Assembly: GCA_902528415.1 (NCBI GenBank)
Contig: CABZSR010000003.1
Coordinates: 44,587 to 108,586 of the forward strand
Length of the DNA: 64,000 nt
Direction of reading: 5' to 3'
From: an uncultured SAR116 cluster alpha proteobacterium
GTDB lineage: Bacteria > Pseudomonadota > Alphaproteobacteria > Puniceispirillales > Marisalimonadaceae
The position numbers were made by a program, and so were the translations under genes. This document shows positions 25,160 through 33,961 of the stretch, piece by piece (within the stretch, counting starts at the first letter, position 1; the number at the start of each line of letters is the position of its first letter). The notes beneath the pieces were generated by a model that made no database searches, was not told the origin of the DNA, and saw nothing but the letters and a program-made list of their open reading frames with translations.

Positions 25160-25775
25160 TTTAAATTTTAAAAAAGTTTTATATATTACTTTTTTTACTT
25201 TTTTATTTTTTCAATTTTTAACATTTAAATCCTATTCTGATAATGTAAAGAATGGCGAAATAATTGTTAAACAAATGGTTGCTGATGCTAAAAAGCATGC
25301 TTTAAAAACAATAAAGCTTTCACCAAAAGAAAGATCATTAAAAATTGAAAACTTGATAAAGCGGTTTATTAATTTGGATTTTATGGCAAGAGCAACTACT
25401 GGTAGTTTTTGGAAAAAAGCAACTAATTCTCAAAAAGAAGAATATAAAAATGCTTTGCTTAAACAAATTTCTAATACAATTGAAGAACACTTAAACACAC
25501 TATCTACATTGGTCTACAAACCTTTGAAATCTGAAGCAAGAGGTAAAAAGTTAGTGTATGTAAAGGGTGTAATAAAGGATAATAGTAAAAAAGTTCCTGA
25601 TGTAAATCTTTTATGGAAATTAGCTAAGGATAAAAGAGGGAATTTTCTTGTGCTTGATCTAGAGATTGAAGGTATATCATTAGTAAGTTCTCATAAAGCT
25701 GAAACAATGGCTATACTTCGAAAAAATAAGGGTGATTTTAATGCTTTATTAAACACTTTTACTAAGAGTGAATAA
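25140..25775 (+). CDS. mlaC: MlaC/Ttg2D-family periplasmic phospholipid-binding protein
   Basis: MlaC shuttles phospholipid across the periplasm between MlaA and the MlaFEDB complex. The 211-residue product has a hydrophobic signal-like segment at about 11-30, followed by a helical and NTF2-like body with the motif LIKRFINLDFMARATTGSFWKKAT that fits the family (YxxxxMAxxxLGxxWRxAT in homologues). The only start that keeps the signal segment is TTG at 25140, inside mlaA, so coupling is likely. Its TAA is one base from the ettA stop on the other strand. Confidence 0.87.
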   Translation: MKNSYNDLNFKKVLYITFFTFLFFQFLTFKSYSDNVKNGEIIVKQMVADAKKHALKTIKLSPKERSLKIENLIKRFINLDFMARATTGSFWKKATNSQKEEYKNALLKQISNTIEEHLNTLSTLVYKPLKSEARGKKLVYVKGVIKDNSKKVPDVNLLWKLAKDKRGNFLVLDLEIEGISLVSSHKAETMAILRKNKGDFNALLNTFTKSE

Positions 25776-25776
25776 T

Positions 25777-27456
25777 TTACCTAGAAATTGGCTTATATTT
25801 AATCCTTTTAGGGTTTAATGCATCATCTCCTAATCTTCTTTTTTTGTCATTTTCATAATCTTGATAGTTACCCTCAAACCATTCGACATGACTTCCACCC
25901 TCAAATGCTAGTATGTGAGTAGCGAGTTTATTTAAAAACCATCTATCATGTGAAATTACAACAACACATCCAGAAAAATCTAAGATTGCCTCTTCTAAGG
26001 ATCTCAAAGTATCAACGTCTAAATCGTTAGTAGGTTCGTCTAAAAGTAAAACATTTCCAGGAGTTTTTAACATCTTTGCAAGATGAACTCTATTTCTTTC
26101 ACCTCCTGATAACTGACTCACAATTTTTTGTTGATCAGATCCTTTGAAATTGAATTGACCTACATATGCTCTACTTTGAATCATTTTTTTTCCTATCTGT
26201 ATCTCATCTAGTCCATCACAAATAGATTCCCAAACGTTTTGTTGAGGTATTAAAATATCCCTGGACTGATCTACATAATTTAAATCAACTGTATCACCAA
26301 TTGAAATATCCCCACTATTTGGCTTTTCTTCTTTCGTTATTAATCTAAATAATGTGGTCTTGCCTGCACCATTAGCCCCTATAACACCTACAATTCCACC
26401 TGGAGGTAATTTAAAACTCAGATTATCTATTAACAATTTCTCTTCATAAGATTTGGATACATTTTCAAAATTTATTACTTCATTACCTAGCCTAGGAGCA
26501 GGAGGTATAACAAGATTACTAGAATTAATTTCCTTATGTTGTTCTTTTGCTAATAATTCTTCATAAGAAGATATTCTGGCCTTTGATTTTGCTTGTCTTG
26601 CACGTGGAGATGATTGAATCCATTCTAACTCTTCATTTAATTTTCTTTTTCTTGCTTCTTCTATTTTCCCTTCTAGTTCTAGTCTTTTTTGTTTTTGTTC
26701 TAACCATCCTGAATAATTACCTTTATACGGAATACCCTCTCCACGATCTAATTCAAGGATCCACCCAGCTACTTCGTCTAAAAAATATCTGTCATGTGTA
26801 ATGGTTACAACTGTGCCTGGAAAATCATGAAGAAATCTTTGTAACCACGCAACTGACATTGCATCTAAATGGTTTGTTGGTTCATCTAATAATAAAAAAT
26901 CAGGGTTTGATAATAATAATTGTGCTAAAGCTACTCTTCTTTTTTCACCACCTGATAAATAATTAATTTTTGACTCTCCAGGGGGTAAGCTAAGTGCATC
27001 CATCGCAATTTCAGCTTTTCTATCTAAATCCCAGGCATCTAAACTGTCAATTTGTTCTTGTAGCTCACCTTGCTTAACAATAGTGTCATTCATTTCTTCA
27101 TCTGTTAAATCTTCAGAAAATTTTAAGGAAATTGTATTGAAATCATCAACAAGTTTTTTTGCCTCTGCCATTCCTTGCATGACGTTTTCATATACATTTA
27201 AATCATTGTTTAATTCAGGTTCTTGGGCAAGATAACCAACCTTGATACCATCTGCTAATTTTGCTTCACCATTATACTCTTTATCAACGCCTGCCATAAT
27301 TTTTAAAAGAGTAGATTTTCCTGCACCATTACCGCCTAAAACACCAATTTTTGCTCCCGGTAAAAATGACAAACTAATATCTTTTATCACTTGCTTGCCG
27401 CCAGGATAAATTTTGCTCAATTTATACATTGAAAATATATATTGTGGATTATTCAT
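25777..27456 (-). CDS. ettA: ABC-F translation factor EttA
   Basis: EttA is a soluble ATPase with two ABC domains that binds the ribosomal E site and gates entry into elongation according to energy state. The 559 residues match the family. Walker A motifs are GGNGAGKST (near 41) and GANGAGKT (second domain); signatures are YLSGGEKRRVALA and LSGGERNRVHLA; both Walker B motifs are LLDEPTN. Between them lies the P-site tRNA interaction linker with many Lys, Arg and Glu (about 240-300). The C-terminal block GNYQDYENDKKRRLG is typical of EttA rather than Uup. Confidence 0.95.
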   Translation of the reverse strand: MNNPQYIFSMYKLSKIYPGGKQVIKDISLSFLPGAKIGVLGGNGAGKSTLLKIMAGVDKEYNGEAKLADGIKVGYLAQEPELNNDLNVYENVMQGMAEAKKLVDDFNTISLKFSEDLTDEEMNDTIVKQGELQEQIDSLDAWDLDRKAEIAMDALSLPPGESKINYLSGGEKRRVALAQLLLSNPDFLLLDEPTNHLDAMSVAWLQRFLHDFPGTVVTITHDRYFLDEVAGWILELDRGEGIPYKGNYSGWLEQKQKRLELEGKIEEARKRKLNEELEWIQSSPRARQAKSKARISSYEELLAKEQHKEINSSNLVIPPAPRLGNEVINFENVSKSYEEKLLIDNLSFKLPPGGIVGVIGANGAGKTTLFRLITKEEKPNSGDISIGDTVDLNYVDQSRDILIPQQNVWESICDGLDEIQIGKKMIQSRAYVGQFNFKGSDQQKIVSQLSGGERNRVHLAKMLKTPGNVLLLDEPTNDLDVDTLRSLEEAILDFSGCVVVISHDRWFLNKLATHILAFEGGSHVEWFEGNYQDYENDKKRRLGDDALNPKRIKYKPISR

Positions 27457-27566
27457 AAATTAGCCCCAGGAGATTTGAATCATATAACTAAATAACACAA
27501 AATTATTTTTATAGTCATTTATTTAATTAATATAAATAATAATTTTTAATTTAACTATTATGTTTG

Positions 27567-27572
27567 TATAAT
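27567..27572 (+). promoter_or_regulatory. consensus -10 element just before the YggT-like gene
   Basis: A perfect TATAAT ends 5 bases before the ATG at 27578. Transcription from it would start at or next to the start codon, implying a leaderless mRNA. No ribosome site precedes the ATG, which is consistent. The -35 area at 27544-27549 (TTTTAA) is weak. Confidence 0.35.
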
Positions 27573-27577
27573 AAATT

Positions 27578-27952
27578 ATGGATATATCTTTTCCTATATG
27601 GATAATTATCATTGACTATATTTTGGCTTTAATAATGGCTATTTTAGTTTTTAAGTTTGTTTTAAACTTATTTATTGATGAAGGAAGTAATTTAGGTTTT
27701 TTTAGGTTTTTTTCAAAAATCACCTCTCCTATCATCAATATCACTTTTAAAGCAACCCCAAATTTTATAGTTCAACCACTTATACCTCTCTATATTGCAT
27801 GGCTTTTCTTTATGATAAGAATATACTTTTTGCCCTTACTATTAGGATACTCTTACATAGGTAAGTTTGCTTTTGTATTTGAAAAACAAATAATTGAACG
27901 AATTAAATCAATAATGTTAAATATAGCTCTATATTTAAATTATGGAATCTGA
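27578..27952 (+). CDS. YggT-like small integral membrane protein
   Basis: This 124-residue protein has three likely membrane segments at about 6-32, 66-84 and 86-96. The part FSKITSPIINITFKATPNFI resembles the YggT family (a hydrophobic segment, then a Thr/Asp-Pro turn and a Pro-rich region), and I recall similar single-gene relatives in alphaproteobacteria, but the match is by eye. Function is unknown; YggT proteins are linked loosely to osmotic stress and division. It stands alone between ettA and ltaE and overlaps the ltaE 3' end by 18 bases on the opposite strand. Confidence 0.6.
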   Translation: MDISFPIWIIIIDYILALIMAILVFKFVLNLFIDEGSNLGFFRFFSKITSPIINITFKATPNFIVQPLIPLYIAWLFFMIRIYFLPLLLGYSYIGKFAFVFEKQIIERIKSIMLNIALYLNYGI

Positions 27953-29017
27953 ATTATAAGAAAAACAAGTTTTAAATCTATGTATGATTTCATCTAATAG
28001 ACCATACTTTGTTTCAAAAGATGTTACAAATCTTACTTCAATTTCTTTGTCATTTATTTTACGCCAAAGATTAGGAATAATATTTAATTCAAGAATTTTT
28101 TTATATGTTTTATTATTAACTCTGAGAAATACTTCATTTCCTTGTGTCGGATATAAAAGTTTAAAATCTTCAAATTTTGATAACTCACCACTAAGATACG
28201 TTGCATTTTCATTAGCCTTTTGTGCTAGTTCCAACCATAACCCATCTGTAAACCATGCGTTTAATTGAGCAGTAATAAATCTGGTTTTGGGTATTATGTG
28301 TCCAGTTTGCTTGATCATTTTTTTAGCTTCTAGTGCAAGATTCTTATTAAAAAAAATAATAACCTCAGCGGCCATTGCACCATTTTTCGTTGCACCCAAT
28401 GATAAACAATCAACTCCTATTTTCCAAGTTGCCTCAGCAGGAGAAACAGATTGTTGAGAGACTAATGCATTAGAAAACCTAGCTCCGTCCATGTGAAGGT
28501 AAAAATTATTTTTTTTACAAATTTTACTAATAGCTAGTATTTCATTTTGAGAGTACAGAGTGCCATTTTCTGCTAATTGAGTTAATGAAATACCAGAAAT
28601 TTTTGAGAGTTGCTTTCCTTTAAAATCTAATTCATCAAGTTTTTTAGTAATATCTTTAGAATTAAGCCTACCAGAATTATTGGAGATGGTTTGCAACTTC
28701 CCTCCACCAGAAAAAAACTCTGGAGCTCCTCCTTCATCTTTATTTATATGCGATTCACTATGACATAAAACACTTCCATATGAACGAAGGAAAGAGGATA
28801 AAGCTAAAGAGTTAGACGCAGTTCCAGACATCATCGGTATAATTTCCAAATCCTTTTTTTCAAAAATCTCTGAAATAATATTTTTACATTTTTCAGTAAA
28901 AACGTCATTTCCGTATGGAAGTGTTTTTTTATCAGAGGCTTGTGAAAATGCTTTCAAGATCTGAGGAGCTATTCCAGAAATAGTGTCAGTACCAATTAGA
29001 ATTTTTGTTCTATTCAT
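27935..29017 (-). CDS. ltaE: low-specificity L-threonine aldolase
   Basis: This PLP enzyme splits L-threonine or allo-threonine into glycine and acetaldehyde. In 360 residues the family features are visible: SGTASNSLALSSFL (cofactor phosphate loop), CHSESHINKDEGGAPEFFSGG, HMDGARFSNALV (Asp and Arg that contact PLP), and SLGATKNGAMAAE with the Schiff-base Lys. Fold and length suit the beta-eliminating lyase group. It lies 21 bases downstream of the DUF6476-like gene and is probably cotranscribed with it. Confidence 0.92.
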   Translation of the reverse strand: MNRTKILIGTDTISGIAPQILKAFSQASDKKTLPYGNDVFTEKCKNIISEIFEKKDLEIIPMMSGTASNSLALSSFLRSYGSVLCHSESHINKDEGGAPEFFSGGGKLQTISNNSGRLNSKDITKKLDELDFKGKQLSKISGISLTQLAENGTLYSQNEILAISKICKKNNFYLHMDGARFSNALVSQQSVSPAEATWKIGVDCLSLGATKNGAMAAEVIIFFNKNLALEAKKMIKQTGHIIPKTRFITAQLNAWFTDGLWLELAQKANENATYLSGELSKFEDFKLLYPTQGNEVFLRVNNKTYKKILELNIIPNLWRKINDKEIEVRFVTSFETKYGLLDEIIHRFKTCFSYNSDSII

Positions 29018-29038
29018 TCAAATACCTATAACTCATTA

Positions 29039-29431
29039 CTAGTTTAAACCAAATTGAGAACCTTTTTTTACTGTAATAATAGATTTTATTTGCTTTGTTT
29101 TAGTATTTAAAACTACCAAAACATTATTTCCCTCATAAAGATATCTCAATAAAATTTCATTGTCTTGTCCTAATGATGAAGAAATTAATTGTGCACTAGA
29201 GGGCTGTTCAAATTTTAACTTATTTAATTTTTCTTCATCTATGATTAAAGTAATATTTTTGTTTTTTTCGGACTTTTCTAGGTTGTCGTATTTATTATAT
29301 AATCCAATAAACAAAACAAATAACCCTAAAATAATTAACAAGCCCAAAATTATGGCAATAATTTTTATAATCCGTATATTAGAAACTATCTGGGACTGAT
29401 TTTCTGGATTTGAGTTGGACAAGTTAGACAT
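29039..29431 (-). CDS. DUF6476-like single-pass membrane protein
   Basis: Function is unknown. From the ATG at 29431 it has 130 residues: a polar N-terminus, one membrane segment at about 22-46, and a C-terminal part with EILLRYLYEGNNVLVVLNTKTKQIKS split as short beta strands. This resembles alphaproteobacterial DUF6476 proteins, which end in a similar 'value, then V-V--D---R' beta pattern and are often next to rluD; this is from memory. I chose 29431 because an AGGA ribosome site lies 7 bases upstream; a longer frame to 29476 exists. Its ATG overlaps the rluD ATG on the other strand in the palindrome CATG. Confidence 0.6.
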   Translation of the reverse strand: MSNLSNSNPENQSQIVSNIRIIKIIAIILGLLIILGLFVLFIGLYNKYDNLEKSEKNKNITLIIDEEKLNKLKFEQPSSAQLISSSLGQDNEILLRYLYEGNNVLVVLNTKTKQIKSIITVKKGSQFGLN

Positions 29432-30449
29432 GATAAATCCTATTATAATTTCACTTTTTATTAAAGACTTTGACATCCCGTATGACAGGCTTGATGTCTG
29501 GGTTACTGAAGCTATTAAAGTAAGTAGCTATGCAAAACAAGAATTAAATGATAGCAATCTTTCTTTATCTAGAAGTAGAATAAAAAAGTTAATTGAAGGA
29601 AAAAACATTAAAATTGATGGAGTAGAAGTCAAGAATCCGTCATATAAAATTAAAAATAGCGAACTTATTACTATTCAATTTCCTCCTGCAGACGACCCTA
29701 TTCCTTTACCAGAAAAGATTGATTTAGAAATTCTTTATGAAGATCAATATATAATAATTTTGAATAAACAAGCAGGTATAGTTGTACATCCCGCCCCCGG
29801 TTCCCCCCATGGTACTCTAGTAAATGCTCTATTGTATCATTGTGGAAAAAGTTTAGAGGGTATTGGCGGGGTTAAAAGACCCGGAATTGTTCATAGATTA
29901 GACAAAAATACTAGTGGAGTGATGGTAGTTGCAAAAACTGAAACTGCTCACGTTAATTTATGTAAAACCTTTAGCAATCATGATTTAGATAGAAGGTATA
30001 ACGCAATCGTTTGGGGCCAACCTTCTAATATTGGTATTATTGAAAAACCCATTGGAAGATCAGCTTTTAATAGAAAAAAAATGGCTATATCACTTAAGGG
30101 AAAAGCGGCTAGAACTACATGGAAAGTGCTTGACGTTTATGCACCACTAGCTAGCTTAATTGAATGCAAGCTTGAAACAGGAAAAACTCATCAAATTAGA
30201 GTTCACCTTTCTGATATGGGTCACAGCGTCGTTGGTGACGACTTATATGGTAAATCATTGTCTGAGAATAAATATAGAGACAACTCTTATAAAGAAAAGA
30301 TTCGAAGCATTAGGTCTTTTAACAGGCAGGCTTTACATGCCACAAAACTCAGTTTAAATCATCCCATAACAAAAAAATATATAGAATTTATTAGCCCTTT
30401 ACCAGAAGATATAACTCAATTAATCGATATTTTTAAAAAAAAATACTAA
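29430..30449 (+). CDS. rluD: RluD-family 23S rRNA pseudouridine synthase
   Basis: RluD converts uridines 1911, 1915 and 1917 of 23S rRNA helix 69 to pseudouridine. The 339-residue protein has an N-terminal S4 domain (RLDVWVTEAIKV...SLSRSRIKKLIEGKNIKIDG) and a catalytic domain with HRLDKNTSGVMVVAK, where the Asp is catalytic, and GKTHQIRVHLSDMGH. The S4 domain holds about a dozen residues more than usual between its first helices. A TTG at 29415 would extend it by five residues. The gene precedes rpoH by 63 bases, a frequent alphaproteobacterial neighbourhood. Confidence 0.92.
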   Translation: MINPIIISLFIKDFDIPYDRLDVWVTEAIKVSSYAKQELNDSNLSLSRSRIKKLIEGKNIKIDGVEVKNPSYKIKNSELITIQFPPADDPIPLPEKIDLEILYEDQYIIILNKQAGIVVHPAPGSPHGTLVNALLYHCGKSLEGIGGVKRPGIVHRLDKNTSGVMVVAKTETAHVNLCKTFSNHDLDRRYNAIVWGQPSNIGIIEKPIGRSAFNRKKMAISLKGKAARTTWKVLDVYAPLASLIECKLETGKTHQIRVHLSDMGHSVVGDDLYGKSLSENKYRDNSYKEKIRSIRSFNRQALHATKLSLNHPITKKYIEFISPLPEDITQLIDIFKKKY

Positions 30450-30512
30450 ATTTTTATTGAAATACTTTAAAAAACTTATAAAAACATTAAATATAAATAT
30501 AGGAGTTTTATT

Positions 30513-31421
30513 TTGAATGGTTTAGATTCAACAAGTGTTTCATTATTATCCCCAGACAATAATTTGGGAAGATATTTAGATCACATCAAGAGATTTCCAA
30601 TGTTGGATGCTGACGAGGAATATGTTTTAGCAAAAGATTGGTTAGATAAACAAAACACTAAAGCTGCTCATAAACTTGTTACTAGTCACCTAAGATTAGT
30701 TGCAAAGATCGCAATGGGATATAGAGGTTATGGACTTCCCGTAGCTGATCTTATTGCTGAAGGTAATATAGGTATGATGCACGCTGTTAAAAAGTTTGAT
30801 CCTGAAAAAGGTTTTAGATTAGCTACGTATGCAATGTGGTGGATTAAGGCGGCAATACAAGAGTTTGTATTGAAAAGTTGGTCACAGGTTAAGATTGGTA
30901 CGACAGCAAGTCAAAAAAAATTATTTTTTAACCTTAGAAAAATCAAAGGTAAAATCAATGCACTAGAAGATGGTGATCTTTCACCTAATCAAGTTACTCA
31001 TATTGCTAAAACACTTGATGTTGCAGAAGATGATGTTATTAACATGAATAGAAGGATGCTTGGAGGAGATCATTCACTTAATTCACAGATAAATCGTAAT
31101 GATGGAGAAGAAGCTGAATGGCAAGACATGCTGTCAGACGAAAGAGATAATCAAGAAACACAATTTGTGAATAATCAAGAAAAAAATATTCGAAATAAAA
31201 TGATGGTTGAAGCCTTGGAACATTTGAAACTGAGGGAAAAAGACATAATAATTAAAAGGCGTCTGATTGATACCCCTAAAACGCTTGAAGAATTGTCGCA
31301 AGAATATAAAATAAGCAGAGAAAGAGTTAGACAAATTGAAACAAGAGCTTTTGAGAAGCTTCAAGAAGCCATGAAGATTAAGGCTAAAGAGTTAAAACTA
31401 ATTGGGACTAATGAATATTAG
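30513..31421 (+). CDS. rpoH: heat-shock sigma factor RpoH
   Basis: RpoH (sigma-32) directs RNA polymerase to heat-shock promoters. It has 302 residues. Region 2 runs through LRLVAKIAMGYRGYGLPVADL and FRLATYAMWWIKAAIQEFVL; the RpoH box QKKLFFNLRKIK is at 134-145, which separates it from other group 1-3 sigmas; region 4.2 is YKISRERVRQIETRAFEKL. Start is TTG with a clear AGGAG site 7 bases upstream; no ATG fits. The stop overlaps the convergent purA stop by 4 bases (TTAG). FtsH, encoded in this window, degrades RpoH in E. coli. Confidence 0.96.
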   Translation: MNGLDSTSVSLLSPDNNLGRYLDHIKRFPMLDADEEYVLAKDWLDKQNTKAAHKLVTSHLRLVAKIAMGYRGYGLPVADLIAEGNIGMMHAVKKFDPEKGFRLATYAMWWIKAAIQEFVLKSWSQVKIGTTASQKKLFFNLRKIKGKINALEDGDLSPNQVTHIAKTLDVAEDDVINMNRRMLGGDHSLNSQINRNDGEEAEWQDMLSDERDNQETQFVNNQEKNIRNKMMVEALEHLKLREKDIIIKRRLIDTPKTLEELSQEYKISRERVRQIETRAFEKLQEAMKIKAKELKLIGTNEY

Positions 31422-32713
31422 GTGGTTTTAAATGGATTTTTTAGGTATATCGTATCATGTCTCTCAGGACTTGTAGATATTAAAATTATTTCACAACCAA
31501 TAAGTACTTCAATCCTTTTAACATAATTTTTTGCTTGGTTTGGTAGGTCCTCTATTTTTCTAATACCTACTATGCTACCGTCCCAACCATCCAATACTTC
31601 GTAAATTGGTTTTATTTTTTGTTGTTGCTTCTCTGATGAAGGTAGATAAGTTATGACTTCATTATTTAAAAAGTAGCCAGTACATATTTTAATTTCCTTA
31701 AAACCGTCTAAAACATCTAATTTAGTTAACGCTATACCGTCAATACTTGACAATGCAACAGATTGTTTTACTAAAACAGCATCAAACCAACCACAACGTC
31801 TTTGTCTTCCAGTTACAGTTCCAAATTCATGACCTTTTTTACCTAAATTGACTCCATCTTCTCCCTTCTCCTCTGTGGGGAATGGACCTGCTCCAACTCT
31901 AGTTGTGTAAGCTTTAGTTATTCCTATAGTGTAATCTATTGATGTTGGTCCAATGCCAGATCCAATTCCAGCTTGAGATGAAACGGTATTACTACTAGTT
32001 ACATATGGATAAGTGCCGTGGTCTATATCTAAAAAAGTGCCTTGAGCACCCTCAAACAAGATATTAGAAGATTCAGTAATATGTTTGCTAATTAAAAACC
32101 AAGATGGTTGAACAAAACTTAAAATAAATTGACCTTGTTCCCATAACTTTAAAAAAATATCATTTGGATTTTGTTTTCTTTCTCCGATAGCAGACAACCA
32201 AATATTATGGTGTTCATATATTTTTTTTAGTTTTAGCAAAAAAACATCTTTATCAAGGAAATCGCATACTCTCAGACCTCGTCTTCCTACTTTGTCTTCA
32301 TAAGCAGGCCCTATACCTCTGCCAGTTGTTCCAATTTTATTTAGGCTCTGTTTGTTTTCTCTAATATTATCAATTAATTGATGTATAGGTAAAATTAAAA
32401 AAGCTGAATCTGAAATAATTAAATTTTCTGGAGTTATTTTTATTTTTTTTTCTTCTAATTGCATAATTTCCATTGCTAAATGAAATGGATCAATAACGAC
32501 TCCGTTCCCAATTAAGACAATTGTATTGTCTCTTACAATTCCACTAGGTAATAAAGATAACTTAAAAACATTGTCATCAATAACCAATGTATGTCCAGCA
32601 TTATGGCCACCTTGAAACCTTACAACTAAATCAGCTTTGTTTGATAACCAATCAACAATCTTACCTTTACCCTCATCTCCCCATTGTGTTCCAACAACAA
32701 CTATATTACTCAT
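31418..32713 (-). CDS. purA: adenylosuccinate synthetase PurA
   Basis: PurA joins IMP and aspartate using GTP in the first committed step to AMP. Its 431 residues match the family. The GTP loop is WGDEGKGKIVDWL at about 11-23, RFQGGHNAGHT carries the IMP-binding His, TTGRGIGPAYEDK follows, FEGAQGTFLDIDHGTYPYVTSS is the signature, and LTKLDVLDGF plus RQRRCGWFDAV complete the site. It is the last of the serC-serA-hisZ-purA group, 29 bases after hisZ. Confidence 0.97.
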   Translation of the reverse strand: MSNIVVVGTQWGDEGKGKIVDWLSNKADLVVRFQGGHNAGHTLVIDDNVFKLSLLPSGIVRDNTIVLIGNGVVIDPFHLAMEIMQLEEKKIKITPENLIISDSAFLILPIHQLIDNIRENKQSLNKIGTTGRGIGPAYEDKVGRRGLRVCDFLDKDVFLLKLKKIYEHHNIWLSAIGERKQNPNDIFLKLWEQGQFILSFVQPSWFLISKHITESSNILFEGAQGTFLDIDHGTYPYVTSSNTVSSQAGIGSGIGPTSIDYTIGITKAYTTRVGAGPFPTEEKGEDGVNLGKKGHEFGTVTGRQRRCGWFDAVLVKQSVALSSIDGIALTKLDVLDGFKEIKICTGYFLNNEVITYLPSSEKQQQKIKPIYEVLDGWDGSIVGIRKIEDLPNQAKNYVKRIEVLIGCEIILISTSPERHDTIYLKNPFKTT

Positions 32714-32742
32714 AAAATATTCCTTAGTTTTGGGTTAATTTC

Positions 32743-33882
32743 TTAAGATTTTAATTTAAGAATATTATTATCTTTCAAAATATATTTACAATTCATTTCC
32801 GAAGCCTCTTTTTCAAACTCTGAGTTAGAAACAGAACCAAAAACAATTCTATAACCTTTTTTTATAATCTCGTCCGCATCTTTCATGTTTAGGTAAGGTA
32901 TATACACTAAGTCTTTATCTAAATTTAACATAAGGTTGGGATAAACTTTTTCAGTATAAATTGTACATCCGGTTGCAGTTTCTCCTGTTAAGATATTGTA
33001 ACTTCCACCCTTTGCTATTTCGCCCTTTAATTTGTCAGAAAAAATTGTAAAAGTTATTCCTGTGTGATACTCAAACCCTCTGTTTTCAAGTGGATCTATT
33101 GAAAGTTTAATAGACTTATCATTTTCTCTGACAATATCTATGACTGTTAAATAATGGTCTATTATATCGACTAAAATACCTTTGGATTTTAATTCTTGAA
33201 GATATTTGATTACATTTAAGTAATCTCCAAAAACGTCCATTAATTCAGATACAATATTTAGATTTTCAAATTTTAATTTTTTAAGACTTTGTTTGTCTTT
33301 AATATCTATATATTGATTGATAGTGTGTTTCAACGAAGGTGAAATACCTTCTAAAAGGTATTTTCTCAAAAATGGTAAATTAATATCAATTGTTAAATTA
33401 TCTATATTTATTGATTTGAGGGCTTTAACACAAACGAGCATTATTTCCGCATCTATTACTTCAGATTTGGGTCCTATTAATTCAGCACCTACTTGAGTTT
33501 TCTGACGCTCCATATTAAAACTGTCACCTTTTACTCTTAAAACGTCACCAGAATAAGATAATCTTAGTGGACGAGATAAGTGTGACAATCGAGTAGAGGC
33601 AATTCGAGAAATTTGTGCCGTAACATCTGCTCTCAATGCTAACATTTTTTGTGATAAAGGATCCATAACTCTGAAAGTAGAATCTTTTAAAACTTCACCT
33701 GGACCATCTAATAGCAAAGTTTCTTCATATTCAACTAGTGGAGGTTTAACTCTTAGATATCCATAACTAGAAAATATATCTAGTAAATTTTCTATTATTT
33801 TAGACTGAATGTGAGCATTTGGATATAGAATGTCACTAAGCCCCGCAGGCAACAATCCTTTTTGATTTGATAAACTGGACAT
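32743..33882 (-). CDS. hisZ: ATP phosphoribosyltransferase regulatory subunit HisZ
   Basis: HisZ is a catalytically inactive histidyl-tRNA synthetase relative that forms a complex with short-form HisG and makes it responsive to histidine. The product, 379 residues from the ATG at 33882, has motif 2-like LSYSGDVLRV and RADVTAQISR, a motif 3-like segment (GEIAKGGSYNIL), and lacks the anticodon-binding domain of real HisRS. ERQKTQVGAELIG is typical of HisZ. A TTG at 33897 would add five residues. Its presence implies a short HisG elsewhere. Confidence 0.9.
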   Translation of the reverse strand: MSSLSNQKGLLPAGLSDILYPNAHIQSKIIENLLDIFSSYGYLRVKPPLVEYEETLLLDGPGEVLKDSTFRVMDPLSQKMLALRADVTAQISRIASTRLSHLSRPLRLSYSGDVLRVKGDSFNMERQKTQVGAELIGPKSEVIDAEIMLVCVKALKSINIDNLTIDINLPFLRKYLLEGISPSLKHTINQYIDIKDKQSLKKLKFENLNIVSELMDVFGDYLNVIKYLQELKSKGILVDIIDHYLTVIDIVRENDKSIKLSIDPLENRGFEYHTGITFTIFSDKLKGEIAKGGSYNILTGETATGCTIYTEKVYPNLMLNLDKDLVYIPYLNMKDADEIIKKGYRIVFGSVSNSEFEKEASEMNCKYILKDNNILKLKS

Positions 33883-33961
33883 TATAATAGCTTTCAAATA
33901 AGAATATTATATATATCAAAGACTATAATGTATCTAATAAAATTTAAGAAAAACACATAGT

